Source of the DNA: Pseudomonas sp. Seg1
GTDB taxonomy: Bacteria; Pseudomonadota; Gammaproteobacteria; Pseudomonadales; Pseudomonadaceae
Length of the DNA stretch: 64,000 nucleotides
Direction of reading: 5' to 3'
Assembly (NCBI RefSeq): GCF_018326005.1
Contig: NZ_AP021903.1
Span: 4,577,001 to 4,641,000 of the forward strand
A program made the translations under genes and the position numbers. This document shows, piece after piece, positions 35,664 through 44,415 of this stretch; position 1 is the stretch's first letter, and every line of letters starts with the position of its first letter. Below the pieces are notes generated by a model. The model was not told the origin of the DNA and searched no databases. It was given only the letters and a program-made list of their open reading frames with translations.

Positions 35664-36431
35664 ATGTTTCCCAGCCTGTTTATTTCTCATGGTTCACCCA
35701 TGCTTGCGCTGGAACCCGGCGCCAGCGGCCCGGCATTGGCGCGACTGGCTGCCGAACTGCCCAGGCCGAAAGCCATCGTGATTGTCTCCGCACACTGGGA
35801 GAGCCACGAACTATTGGTCAGCAGCCATCCGCAACCCGAGACCTGGCACGATTTCGGCGGCTTCCCCCGGGCACTGTTCGAAGTGCAGTACCCGGCGCCG
35901 GGTGATCCACAACTGGCTGCTGAAGTCGCCCATCTGCTGAGCGCCAGCAACCTGCCGGCACGTCTTGATCCGCAACGACCGTTCGATCACGGCGTGTGGG
36001 TGCCGTTGTCGCTGATGTACCCGCAGGCGGATATTCCGGTGGTACAGGTTTCGCTGCCGAGTCGCGGTGGCCCGGCGCTGCAAACCCGGGTTGGCCGTGC
36101 GTTGGCCGGCCTGCGCGAACGAGGGATTCTGCTGATCGGGTCCGGCAGCATCACCCATAATCTGCGCGAGCTGGACTGGCACGCCGGTCCGGAGAGCGTC
36201 GAGCCGTGGGCCCGGGACTTCCGTGACTGGGTGATCGACAAGCTTGCGGCCGACGACGAAGCAGCCCTGCATGATTACCGCCAGCAGGCACCAAATGCAG
36301 TGCGTAGCCATCCGAGTGATGAGCATTTGTTGCCGTTGTATTTTGCGCGGGGTGCGGGAGGCGAGTTCAGCGTGGCGCATACAGGCTTCACCATGGGTGC
36401 GCTGGGCATGGATATTTATCGTTTCGGCTGA
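35664..36431 (+). CDS. LigB-type extradiol ring-cleavage dioxygenase (DODA/YgiD-like)
   Basis: This 255-aa protein of the LigB superfamily carries the metal-binding histidines in LFISHGSPMLALE, IVSAHWE and RPFDHGVWVPLSLM plus SITHNLREL. Relatives cleave catechol-type rings (for example 4,5-DOPA extradiol dioxygenase), but the true substrate here is not known. ATG 35664 has AGGA seven bases upstream. It is divergent from tpm, flanked by inverted REP copies. Confidence 0.85.
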   Translation: MFPSLFISHGSPMLALEPGASGPALARLAAELPRPKAIVIVSAHWESHELLVSSHPQPETWHDFGGFPRALFEVQYPAPGDPQLAAEVAHLLSASNLPARLDPQRPFDHGVWVPLSLMYPQADIPVVQVSLPSRGGPALQTRVGRALAGLRERGILLIGSGSITHNLRELDWHAGPESVEPWARDFRDWVIDKLAADDEAALHDYRQQAPNAVRSHPSDEHLLPLYFARGAGGEFSVAHTGFTMGALGMDIYRFG

Positions 36432-36433
36432 CG

Positions 36434-36461
36434 CGATCGCTGGCAAGCCAGCTCCCACAGG
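36434..36461 (-). repeat. REP-like element, single reverse copy
   Basis: GCGATCGCTGGCAAGCCAGC followed by TCCCACAG is the reverse complement of the repeat at 34856-34890. Confidence 0.72.
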
Positions 36462-36488
36462 GTTTTGTATAAACCCAAACAGCAGGCA

Positions 36489-36520
36489 AAAAAAATCCCC
36501 GAACCAGTCGGGGATTTTTT
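36489..36520. terminator. Bidirectional intrinsic terminator
   Basis: ATCCCCGA-ACCAG-TCGGGGAT with A and T runs on either side. It separates the convergent dioxygenase and deaD genes. Confidence 0.85.
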
Positions 36521-36548
36521 ATGTTCGATCAATCAGCCCAAGGGCGGA

Positions 36549-38222
36549 TCAATCTTCGCGATAGCGACGCAGCTTCAGCTGCTTGCCAGCAACGCGAGTG
36601 TCCTTCAGCTTGGTCAGGAGTTTGTCCAGACCATCTTCCGGCAGCTCGACGAGGCTGAAGCTGTCACGCACCTGGATGCGACCGATCGCTTCACGGGCCA
36701 GACCGCCTTCGTTGAGGATGGCGCCCAGCAGGTTTTTCGCAGCGATACCGTCACGCGCACCCAGCGCGGTACGGCAACGAGCACGACCTTCGCCCAAAGG
36801 CATTGGCGCACGACGCTCGCGATCACCACGATCCGGACGATCACCGGAACGCTCAGGACGGTCGCCACGCGGTGCGTTGTTCGGCACCAGTGGACGCTCC
36901 TTCTCGATCGCTGCCAGGTTCAGCGCTTGACCGTTGGTAGCCTTGCGCAGCAGCGCAGCAGCCAGAGCACGCGGCGAGCAGCCGATGTCAGCGGTCAGAC
37001 GATCGAGCAACTCACCGTGAGTCGATTCGGCATCAGCAACCAGCGGCGACAGGCTGTTGGTCAGCTTCTTGATGCGTGCATCGAGAACAGCCTGAGCGTC
37101 CGGCAGGCGAACTTCAGCAACCTTCTGACCGGTTACACGCTCGATCACTTGCAGCATGCGGCGCTCACGCGGAGTCACCAGCAGCAGTGCACGACCTTCG
37201 CGACCGGCACGGCCGGTACGGCCGATACGGTGCACGTAGGACTCAGGATCGTACGGCATGTCCACGTTGAACACGTGAGTGATACGCGGAACGTCCAGAC
37301 CACGAGCAGCTACGTCGGTCGCCACAACGATGTCCAGACGGCCATCTTTCAGCGAGTCGATGACGCGCTCACGCTGGTTCTGGGCGATGTCACCGTTCAG
37401 CGCAGCGGCTTTGTAGCCTTTGGCGTCGAGGGCACTGGCCAGGTCCAGAGTCGCTTGCTTGGTGCGCACGAACATGATCAGCGCGTCGAAGTCTTCCACT
37501 TCCAGCAAGCTGAGAACGGCCGAAGTCTTCTGGTCAGCGTGAACCAACAGGTGAGCCTGTTCGATCGCGGTAACGGTTTGAGTCTTGGTCTGGATCTTGA
37601 CGTGTTGCGGATCGCGCAGGTGGCGTTCGGCAATGGCGCGGATCGACTGCGGCAGGGTAGCCGAGAACAAAACGGTCTGACGGGTCGCTGGCAGAGCCTT
37701 GAAGATGACTTCCAGGTCATCCATGAAGCCGAGCTTCAACATTTCGTCAGCTTCGTCGAGAACCAGGTGGTTCACGGTCGACAGGACTTTCTCGTCGCGA
37801 CGCAGGTGGTCACACAGACGACCCGGAGTGGCGACAACAATCTGTGCGCCGTTACGGATAGCCTTGAGCTGCGGGCCCATCGGCGCGCCGCCGTAAACGG
37901 CGACAACGGTAACGCCTGGCATTTGCTTGGCGTAGGTTTCAAAAGCGGTTGCTACTTGCAGCGCCAACTCTCGGGTTGGCGCCAGGATCAGGGCTTGCGG
38001 TTCGCGCTTGGCAGGATCGATGCGGTGCAGAATAGGCAGTGCGAACGCGGCGGTTTTACCGGTACCGGTTTGCGCCTGGCCAATCATGTCCTGGCCGGCC
38101 ATGATGATCGGGATCGATTGCTGCTGAATCGCCGAAGGCTCTTCGTAGCCGGTCGCTGCGACGGCTGCAAGAATATTCGGGTTAAGATTAAAAGCGGCGA
38201 ATCCGCCGGTTTCCTGGGTCAT
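36549..38222 (-). CDS. deaD: DEAD-box RNA helicase DeaD/CsdA
   Basis: The 557-aa helicase has the Q motif (PSAIQQQSIP), Walker A AQTGTGKT, DEAD in LVLDEADEMLKLGF, SATLP, and HRIGRTGRAGREG, followed by a helical linker, an Arg/Asp-rich hinge (RGDRPERSGDRPDRGDRE) and a C-terminal DbpA/CsdA-type RNA-binding domain (IGRIQVRDSFSLVELPEDG). DeaD unwinds RNA in ribosome assembly and cold-shock translation. ATG 38222 has GAGG eight bases upstream. It has a leader of about 215 nt with structure, which fits post-transcriptional control. Confidence 0.92.
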   Translation of the reverse strand: MTQETGGFAAFNLNPNILAAVAATGYEEPSAIQQQSIPIIMAGQDMIGQAQTGTGKTAAFALPILHRIDPAKREPQALILAPTRELALQVATAFETYAKQMPGVTVVAVYGGAPMGPQLKAIRNGAQIVVATPGRLCDHLRRDEKVLSTVNHLVLDEADEMLKLGFMDDLEVIFKALPATRQTVLFSATLPQSIRAIAERHLRDPQHVKIQTKTQTVTAIEQAHLLVHADQKTSAVLSLLEVEDFDALIMFVRTKQATLDLASALDAKGYKAAALNGDIAQNQRERVIDSLKDGRLDIVVATDVAARGLDVPRITHVFNVDMPYDPESYVHRIGRTGRAGREGRALLLVTPRERRMLQVIERVTGQKVAEVRLPDAQAVLDARIKKLTNSLSPLVADAESTHGELLDRLTADIGCSPRALAAALLRKATNGQALNLAAIEKERPLVPNNAPRGDRPERSGDRPDRGDRERRAPMPLGEGRARCRTALGARDGIAAKNLLGAILNEGGLAREAIGRIQVRDSFSLVELPEDGLDKLLTKLKDTRVAGKQLKLRRYRED

Positions 38223-38256
38223 GGGTCTGCCTCTAAGTGCATCCGCAAAGACCCAT
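38221..38256 (-). promoter_or_regulatory. Inverted repeat enclosing the deaD ribosome site and start
   Basis: In the transcript ATGGGTCT (38256-38249) is complementary to AGACCCAT (38228-38221), which includes the AT of the deaD start codon. The 20-nt loop holds the AGAGG ribosome site, so the stem could gate translation. Confidence 0.5.
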
Positions 38257-38340
38257 GCTCCAAAGCTGCGCATGCCGTGTTGAGACTCAAGAGTCGCCCT
38301 GGCAGCTTTGTCGGCGGGGATTTGCGAAAACGTATGAATG

Positions 38341-38379
38341 AAAAAAAGAATCGTCCGGGAAGAGCCCGCAATGCGGACG
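38341..38379 (-). promoter_or_regulatory. Terminator-like element within the deaD leader
   Basis: On the minus strand CGTCCG and CGGACG (16-nt internal loop, with an inner CCGCA/GCGG pairing) are followed by ATTC and seven T. It lies about 120-160 nt upstream of the start. Confidence 0.4.
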
Positions 38380-38444
38380 TGCAGCCGAAGCTGACTTCGG
38401 GAAATTGCGCTACCTAAACGCGGCCCGGTTAAAGGCCGGCGCGC

Positions 38445-38450
38445 ACTATA
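38445..38450 (-). promoter_or_regulatory. Candidate -10 element of deaD
   Basis: TATAGT on the minus strand. No good -35 is visible 17 bp upstream. If correct, transcription starts near 38438 and the leader is about 215 nt. Confidence 0.35.
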
Positions 38451-38645
38451 CCGGATTTTGCCCAAAAAGGGAGCTTTTTTTATCGTCTGAATGCGTGTGT
38501 CACCGCTGTGTAACGGGGTTTTGCGGATAATCATGCGAAGGTCTATTTTTCAAAGGCCCGGCCCTGCGGGTGATGACGCTTAAACGATTCACCGATGTGC
38601 GGCATACCGTCGCTGCACCCGCCCTTCCCGCCCGAGGATTTATCC

Positions 38646-39437
38646 ATGAATCAGCCCTGCCCCGGCCGCGTCAGCCGTGAACGTCGTGGTCATGTCCATC
38701 TGATCGGTCTGGACCGAGCGGCCAAACGCAATGCTTTCGACCTCGACCTGCTCAATGACCTGAGCCTGGCCTATGGCGAGTTCGAGGCCGACAGCGAGGC
38801 GCGGGTAGCGGTGGTGTTCGGCCATGGCGAGCACTTTACCGCCGGTCTGGATCTAGTGAATGCCAGCACCGCACTTGCTCAAGGCTGGCAGGTTCCGACC
38901 GGCGGTTGCGATCCGTGGGGTGTTTTCGTCGGGCCACGGGTGAGCAAACCGGTGATTGTTGCGGCGCAGGGTTACTGCCTGACCATCGGCATCGAGCTGA
39001 TGCTCGCCGCCGACATCAACCTGTGTGCCAGCAATACCCGCTTCGCACAAATGGAAGTACAGCGTGGGATCTTTCCTTTTGGTGGCGCGACTTTACGCTT
39101 TCATCAAGTGGCGGGATGGGGCAATGCCATGCGCTGGTTGCTGACCGGCGATGAGTTCGACGCGCACGATGCGTTGCGACTGGGCCTGGTGCAGGAGGTG
39201 ATGGCCAGCGAGGACTTGCTGCCACGGGCGGTTGAACTGGCCGAGCGCATTGCGCGCCAGGCACCGCTGGGCGTTCAGGCGACGCTGATGTCGGCGCGAC
39301 AGGCGCGTTATGAGGGCGAGACGGCGGCGGCGCAGGCGTTACCGGCGCTGGTGAAGAGGTTGCTGGGCAGTGAGGATGCCAAGGAAGGAGTGCGCTCGCT
39401 GGTGGAGCGGCGCCCGGGCATCTTCAAAGGGATCTGA
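38646..39437 (+). CDS. Enoyl-CoA hydratase/isomerase-family protein (crotonase fold)
   Basis: The 263-aa protein shows both oxyanion-hole segments of crotonases (GHGEHFTAGLDL and QGYCLTIGIELMLAADI) and the RFAQMEVQRGIFPFGGAT stretch. It would act on an acyl-CoA in the cytosol, but the exact reaction cannot be set from sequence. ATG 38646 has GAGG ten bases upstream. It is divergent from deaD and stands alone. Confidence 0.85.
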   Translation: MNQPCPGRVSRERRGHVHLIGLDRAAKRNAFDLDLLNDLSLAYGEFEADSEARVAVVFGHGEHFTAGLDLVNASTALAQGWQVPTGGCDPWGVFVGPRVSKPVIVAAQGYCLTIGIELMLAADINLCASNTRFAQMEVQRGIFPFGGATLRFHQVAGWGNAMRWLLTGDEFDAHDALRLGLVQEVMASEDLLPRAVELAERIARQAPLGVQATLMSARQARYEGETAAAQALPALVKRLLGSEDAKEGVRSLVERRPGIFKGI

Positions 39438-39458
39438 AAAATGTTGTGACTATCAGGA

Positions 39459-39552
39459 CGCCTTCGCGGGCAAGCCCGCTCCCACAGTGACCGAGTTGTT
39501 CACACATTTTGTGTACGGCGCGAACTCTGTGGGGCTTGCCAGCGAAGGGGCC
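39459..39552. repeat. Inverted pair of REP-like elements
   Basis: CGCGGGCAAGCCCGCTCCCA (from about 39465) and, ~60 bp later, the opposite-orientation CTGTGGGGCTTGCCAGCGAA. The pair could fold into a large hairpin between convergent genes. Confidence 0.72.
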
Positions 39553-39564
39553 ATCACTGACAAC

Positions 39565-40320
39565 TCAAGTGGCCGGGCGAATCGCCTTGATCAACGACTG
39601 CAACGAATAACCCAACTGCGGCGCCAGCGCCTCGGCCCGGGCGGTCAACGCCTGCATGTCCAGCGCCTGATCCAGATCCGCCGGCACAATCAGAATCACA
39701 TTGCCCTCCTTCACCGGCAGCTCCCAGTAATGCCGGTGATAGAGCCCGCGCAACAACGCCGCACCGAGCGGCTTGCCGTCATCCGTGGCCCATTGATTGA
39801 TCACCAGCCAGCCACCCGGATTCAGGCGCTTCTGGCAATCGCCGAGAAAGCTCCAGGCCAGATGCCCGACTCCCGGGCCGACGTCGGTGTACAGGTCGAC
39901 GAAGATCAGATCCGCTGGCTCCGCCGTCGGCAGCAGCTCAAGCGCATCGCCGACGCGGATGTACAGGCGCGGATCGTCATCCAGCCCAAGGTATTCGATG
40001 GCCAGACGCGGCACGTCGGGACGCAACTCGATGGCTTCGACATCTTCCAGCGGCAGAAACCTGAGGCAGGCCTGCGTCAGCGTACCGGCACCCAGCCCGA
40101 GGAACAGCGCACTCTCCGGTTGTTCATGACACAACGCACCAATCAGCATCGCCCGGGTGTAGTCGTACTCCAGCCAGCTCGGGTCGGCGGTGAACACGCA
40201 GCTCTGCTCGATGGCATCGCCGAACTCCAGAAAGCGGTAATCGGCCACTTCCAGCACGCGAATCACGCCGAACTCATCCTGTACTTCGGCGAGCAATAGC
40301 TCGACGCGCTCCTCAGTCAT
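39565..40320 (-). CDS. Spermidine-synthase-like methyltransferase-fold protein
   Basis: The 251-aa Rossmann-fold protein resembles spermidine synthase (SpeE): LFLGLGAGTLTQACLRFLP corresponds to the glycine motif that binds decarboxylated SAM, VEAIELRPDV to the acidic loop, and DLIFVDLYTD to the catalytic Asp region. It lacks the full N-terminal beta domain of SpeE and is likely one of the uncharacterised SpeE-like proteins. The start is ATG 40320. It is divergent from class II DAHP synthase. Confidence 0.75.
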   Translation of the reverse strand: MTEERVELLLAEVQDEFGVIRVLEVADYRFLEFGDAIEQSCVFTADPSWLEYDYTRAMLIGALCHEQPESALFLGLGAGTLTQACLRFLPLEDVEAIELRPDVPRLAIEYLGLDDDPRLYIRVGDALELLPTAEPADLIFVDLYTDVGPGVGHLAWSFLGDCQKRLNPGGWLVINQWATDDGKPLGAALLRGLYHRHYWELPVKEGNVILIVPADLDQALDMQALTARAEALAPQLGYSLQSLIKAIRPAT

Positions 40321-40471
40321 TTCGTCTCCTGGTGGTCACCGGGCGCGGTGACGCGATGACGCCGCTATGGCGCCGTGGCAAAGCGGCGATTGTCGACGAA
40401 GGTGCGGGAACAGGTCACGCACTAATTTGCTGATACCATGGCCTTCCGTGCGTAGAAAACTCGAGACCGTG

Positions 40472-41818
40472 ATGAGCCAACCGTGGAGCCCTGACAGCTG
40501 GCGTGCCCTGCCGATCCAGCAACAACCCCAATACCCCGACGCCGCGCATCTGCGCCAAGTCGAGCAAACCCTGGCCAGCTACCCGCCATTGGTGTTTGCC
40601 GGCGAGGCGCGCGAACTGCGCCGTCAGTTTGCCGAAGTGACTCAGGGCCGGGCGTTTCTGCTGCAGGGCGGCGATTGCGCGGAAAGCTTCGCCGAATTCT
40701 CCGCAGCAAAGATTCGCGACACCTTTAAAGTGTTGCTGCAAATGGCGATTGTCATGACCTTCGCTGCCGGTTGCCCGGTGGTCAAGGTCGGGCGCATGGC
40801 CGGGCAGTTCGCCAAACCACGTTCGGCCAATGACGAGACCATCGATGGCGTGACCCTGCCCGCCTATCGTGGCGACATCGTCAACGGTATCGGCTTCGAC
40901 GAAAAGAGCCGCGTACCGGATCCCGAGCGTCTGCTGCAGTCCTATCACCAGTCCACCGCGACGCTGAACCTCTTGCGCGCCTTCGCTCAGGGCGGCTTTG
41001 CCGATCTGCATCAAGTGCACAAGTGGAACCTCGATTTCATCGCCAACTCGGCGCTGGCCGAGAAGTACAGCCACCTCGCCGACCGCATCGATGAAACCCT
41101 GGCGTTCATGCGCGCCTGCGGCATGGACAGCTCGCCGCAACTGCGCGAAACCAGTTTCTTCACCGCCCACGAAGCGCTGCTGCTGAACTACGAAGAAGCC
41201 TTCGTGCGCCGCGACAGCCTGACCAACGATTACTACGATTGCTCGGCGCACATGCTGTGGATCGGCGACCGCACCCGTCAGCTCGACGGCGCTCATGTCG
41301 AATTCCTGCGTGGGGTCAACAACCCGATCGGCGTCAAAGTCGGCCCGAGCATGAACCCCGACGATCTGATCCGCCTGATCGATGTGCTCAACCCGAGCAA
41401 CGATCCTGGGCGTCTGAACCTGATCGCACGGATGGGCGCGAACAAGGTGGGCGATCATCTGCCGGCACTGATTCGCGCCGTGCAGCGTGAAGGCAAGCAA
41501 GTGCTGTGGAGCTCCGACCCGATGCACGGCAACACCATCAAGGCCAGCAGTGGCTACAAGACTCGCGACTTTGCGCAGATCCTTGGTGAAGTGAAACAGT
41601 TCTTCCAGGTGCACGAAGCGGAAGGCAGTTATGCCGGCGGGATCCACATCGAAATGACCGGACAGAACGTCACCGAGTGCATTGGTGGGGCGCGACCGAT
41701 TACTGAAGATGGTTTGTCGGATCGCTATCACACCCACTGCGATCCGCGGATGAATGCCGATCAGTCGCTGGAACTGGCATTCCTGATTGCTGAAACCCTG
41801 AAGCAAGTCCGCCGCTGA
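40472..41818 (+). CDS. Class II 3-deoxy-7-phosphoheptulonate (DAHP) synthase
   Basis: The 448-aa enzyme joins PEP and erythrose-4-phosphate, the first step of the shikimate pathway. It is of the plant/mycobacterial class II type: [55 protein letters not shown] and [18 protein letters not shown] bind metal and substrates. It is unrelated in sequence to the class I enzyme at 55029-56105. It is monocistronic, so regulation differs from aro operons. Start ATG 40472. Confidence 0.92.
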   Translation: MSQPWSPDSWRALPIQQQPQYPDAAHLRQVEQTLASYPPLVFAGEARELRRQFAEVTQGRAFLLQGGDCAESFAEFSAAKIRDTFKVLLQMAIVMTFAAGCPVVKVGRMAGQFAKPRSANDETIDGVTLPAYRGDIVNGIGFDEKSRVPDPERLLQSYHQSTATLNLLRAFAQGGFADLHQVHKWNLDFIANSALAEKYSHLADRIDETLAFMRACGMDSSPQLRETSFFTAHEALLLNYEEAFVRRDSLTNDYYDCSAHMLWIGDRTRQLDGAHVEFLRGVNNPIGVKVGPSMNPDDLIRLIDVLNPSNDPGRLNLIARMGANKVGDHLPALIRAVQREGKQVLWSSDPMHGNTIKASSGYKTRDFAQILGEVKQFFQVHEAEGSYAGGIHIEMTGQNVTECIGGARPITEDGLSDRYHTHCDPRMNADQSLELAFLIAETLKQVRR

Positions 41819-41845
41819 GGTTGGACATCTTTATCGCCTGACCTG

Positions 41846-41945
41846 GCCCCATCGCTGGCAAGCCAGGCTCCCACAGGATTTGCGTCGTACACAGATTCTG
41901 TGACCGAACCGATCACTGTGGGAGCCTGGCTTGCCGGCGATGGCG
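41846..41945. repeat. Inverted pair of REP-like elements
   Basis: CATCGCTGGCAAGCCAGGCT and, ~60 bp on, its inverted counterpart ending GGCTTGCCGGCGATG. The arms are almost perfectly complementary over about 27 bases and lie between convergent genes. Confidence 0.8.
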
Positions 41946-41950
41946 TCCGC

Positions 41951-43177
41951 TCAGTCGCTCCCGATCTGCGTCAATGCCACCCGCAACCGCCCCGCACTCT
42001 CGCGCTGACAATTCAACTGCACCCGCTCAAGCCCCAACCAACTCGCCATCTGCCGCAAATTCACGGCCAACGCTAGCATCCCCTCCTCATCCAGCCCCGA
42101 CTCCTCCTCGTGCACCGCATGCACCGCCAACCGTCCCGACGCCCGCTCGGCGCGCAAATCCACCCGCGCCGCAATCCGTTCATTGTGCAGAAACGGCAAC
42201 ACGTAATAGCCGTAAACCCGCTTGTCCTGCGGCGTGTAGATCTCCAGCCGATAGCGAAAATCAAACAATCGCTCGGTGCGGCTGCGCTCCCAGATCAGTG
42301 AGTCAAACGGCGACAACAGCGCACTGGCCGTGACCTTGCGCGGGACCTTGGGCTCCGGCAGGCAATAGGCGATCTGTCGCCAGTCGGCGACCTCGCACAT
42401 CAACAATTGCCCGGCCTCGACCAACTCGGCCAGACGCGGACGCGCGTCAGCCGGACTCAAACGAAAGTAATCGCGCAGGTCTTTTTCGGTGCCGACACCC
42501 AAAGCCTGCGCCGCATGCAATAACAGTCCACGCTGCGCCTCGGCCTCATCCGGCAATGTCTGCTGCAGGATCGCGGCAGGAATCACCCGTTCCGGCAGAT
42601 CATACAAACGCTCAAAACCACGGCGCCCGGCGACGGTCACTTCACCGGCAGCAAACAGCCACTCAAGCGCATGCTTCTCTGCGCTCCAGTCCCACCACTG
42701 CCCGGGTTTGTCTTCGCGGGTCGACAAACTGCCCGCACCCACTGCGCCGCGCTCTTCGACCGCAGTCAAAACCCGGCGAATGACATCCTTCTGTTCAAGA
42801 CCAAACTTCGCCAGTTGCTGATAAATGTCTCTGCCATCCCTGGCCCGCTGCATGCGCCAGTTCATCAACGGATACATCGACAACGGCAACAGCGACGCTT
42901 CGTGGCCCCAATATTCAAACAAGGTGCGACGTCGCCCCGAACTCCAGGCAGCCTGGTCGAGCAATTCGGAAGAATAGGAGCCCAGACGGGAAAACAGCGG
43001 CAGGTAGTGCGAGCGCACCACGGCGTTGACGGAGTCGATTTGCAGCAGGCCCAGCCGTTCGATCAGCCGGTTGACGTGCGTTGCCTTGACGGTCGGCGGC
43101 TGGCGCCCATTGAACCCTTGGGCAGCCAGCGCCAGACGTCGAGCCTGTTTGAGGGAAAAGGACAGTGTCGCGGGCAT
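41951..43177 (-). CDS. YcaQ/AlkX-type DNA crosslink glycosylase
   Basis: The 408-aa winged-helix protein (HTH_42) matches E. coli YcaQ/AlkX, which removes alkylated bases and unhooks interstrand crosslinks. The active-site motif is Q46-I47-D48 in GLLQIDSVNAVVRSHYLPLFSR, the Q-hydrophobic-D form that marks the AlkX branch rather than AlkZ. EYWGHEASLLPLSMYPLM is also conserved. ATG 43177 is chosen because AGGAG is six bases upstream. It is cytosolic and monocistronic. Confidence 0.85.
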   Translation of the reverse strand: MPATLSFSLKQARRLALAAQGFNGRQPPTVKATHVNRLIERLGLLQIDSVNAVVRSHYLPLFSRLGSYSSELLDQAAWSSGRRRTLFEYWGHEASLLPLSMYPLMNWRMQRARDGRDIYQQLAKFGLEQKDVIRRVLTAVEERGAVGAGSLSTREDKPGQWWDWSAEKHALEWLFAAGEVTVAGRRGFERLYDLPERVIPAAILQQTLPDEAEAQRGLLLHAAQALGVGTEKDLRDYFRLSPADARPRLAELVEAGQLLMCEVADWRQIAYCLPEPKVPRKVTASALLSPFDSLIWERSRTERLFDFRYRLEIYTPQDKRVYGYYVLPFLHNERIAARVDLRAERASGRLAVHAVHEEESGLDEEGMLALAVNLRQMASWLGLERVQLNCQRESAGRLRVALTQIGSD

Positions 43178-43241
43178 GAGCATCTCCTTGTCTGCTCGCA
43201 ACCTACCTCAGTCCAAAAGGTTTTGTGTAGCGATGGCCTCA

Positions 43242-43463
43242 TCATTTGTGCATCGGATCATCCCAGAATGGCCGAACCGACTCGTGCTCGACGTCGGCAC
43301 GACTGACCCCGATGTCCTTCAACGCTTCGTCGCTCAGACTGGCGAGCATTTCGCGTTCGCGGTGAAGTTCGTACCAGCGGCTAAACTTGTGCAGCAAGTC
43401 GGAAACCATATGGCCATGGCCGGAAAATTTTTCTTCGTCTACATACTCTCTTTGACCTTTCAT
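43242..43463 (-). CDS. DUF1127-domain small protein
   Basis: The 73-aa protein ends with a DUF1127 (YjiS-like) module: RWYELHREREMLASLSDEALKDIGVSRADVEHE. Such short Arg-rich domains bind RNA or proteins in some alphaproteobacteria and affect phosphate, carbon or motility control. GGAGGT is nine bases upstream of the ATG. It is divergent from a LysR regulator gene with 97 bp between starts, which may therefore control it. Confidence 0.82.
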   Translation of the reverse strand: MKGQREYVDEEKFSGHGHMVSDLLHKFSRWYELHREREMLASLSDEALKDIGVSRADVEHESVRPFWDDPMHK

Positions 43464-43560
43464 CGTGTTGACCTCCGTTGTGGATGGCTCAAGTCTCGCG
43501 CCAGCGCTAAGATCAATCCAACGAATGTTTCTGATGGCATGCATCACGGAGATTCATCAA

Positions 43561-44415
43561 TTGTCGGCCTACCCCAGTATCGATACCGATGTCTTGCGCA
43601 CCTTTGTGGCGATTGCCGATCAGGGCGGTTTCACCCGCGCCGGTGAAATGGTCAACCGCACCCAATCGGCGGTGAGCATGCAGATGAAGCGTCTGGAAGA
43701 AGACGTGTTGCAACGCCAGTTGTTTGAACGTGATGGGCGTCAGGTACGCCTGACCGCTGAAGGCCAGGTGCTGCTGGGATACGCGCGACGCATCCTCAAG
43801 CTGCACAGCGAAGTGTTCAACACCCTGCGCGAGCCGCACATGGTCGGCACCGTGAAGATCGGTACGCCGGATGATTACGTGATGCGCTTTCTGCCGGGGA
43901 TCCTGTCGCGATTCGCGCAGTTCTATCCGCTGATCCAGATCGAAGTGCATTGCGAATCAACCAAACAGTTGTTGCAGCGCACCGATCTGGACCTGTCGAT
44001 CGTTACCCGCGAACCGGGCAACGAGATTGGCCAGTTGCTGCGCAAGGAGCGCTTCGTCTGGGCCGAGGCGCAAAACTTCAGCGCCCACGAGCAGACGCCG
44101 TTGCCCTTGGCGATGTTCAACAGTGACTGTTTCTGCCGCTTGTGGGCCTGCAATGCGCTGGACGCCATGGGCCGCGAATACCGCATCGCCTACAACAGCA
44201 CCAGCCTTTCGGCGCTGATGGCGGTGGTGAGCGCGGGTCTGGCGATCACCGCGCAACTGGAAAGCCTGATCACCCCGGACATGCGCATTCTCGGCGCCGA
44301 TGAAGATCTGCCACTGCTGCCCGAGGCCAGCATCATGCTGATCCGCAACCTGAACAATCCGTCGCCGATCACCGAATGCCTGGCCGAGCACATCGTCGAA
44401 GGTTTCAAACTTTAA
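43561..44415 (+). CDS. LysR-family regulator, LrhA/HexA-like
   Basis: The 284-aa regulator has an N-terminal winged helix (DVLRTFVAIADQGGFTRAGEMVNRTQSAVSMQMKRLE) and a C-terminal LysR effector domain. The Gln-Ser-Ala-Val-Ser-Met recognition region and QLLQRTDLDLSIV resemble the LrhA/HexA group, which controls motility and virulence genes. The start is uncertain: TTG 43561 has GGAG nine bases upstream, while ATG 43534 has none. It overlaps the convergent exporter gene by 11 bp. Confidence 0.8.
   Translation: MSAYPSIDTDVLRTFVAIADQGGFTRAGEMVNRTQSAVSMQMKRLEEDVLQRQLFERDGRQVRLTAEGQVLLGYARRILKLHSEVFNTLREPHMVGTVKIGTPDDYVMRFLPGILSRFAQFYPLIQIEVHCESTKQLLQRTDLDLSIVTREPGNEIGQLLRKERFVWAEAQNFSAHEQTPLPLAMFNSDCFCRLWACNALDAMGREYRIAYNSTSLSALMAVVSAGLAITAQLESLITPDMRILGADEDLPLLPEASIMLIRNLNNPSPITECLAEHIVEGFKL

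Larger units (their letters stand above)
38223..38645. other. Divergent region deaD / crotonase
   Basis: This 423-bp stretch is mostly the deaD leader and promoter. The right part holds the crotonase promoter and GAGG ribosome site. The leader remains stop-free in the deaD frame for ~310 bp, but with no ribosome site or homology before 38222. Confidence 0.5.

Noticed and set aside
36465..38417. 650-codon open frame antisense to deaD
   Set aside because: The opposite strand encodes a complete helicase with all motifs. The frame is a by-product of high third-position GC.
38223..38534. N-terminal extension of DeaD in the open upstream frame
   Set aside because: No ribosome site and no similarity to helicases. 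ATG 38222 follows GAGG at good distance.
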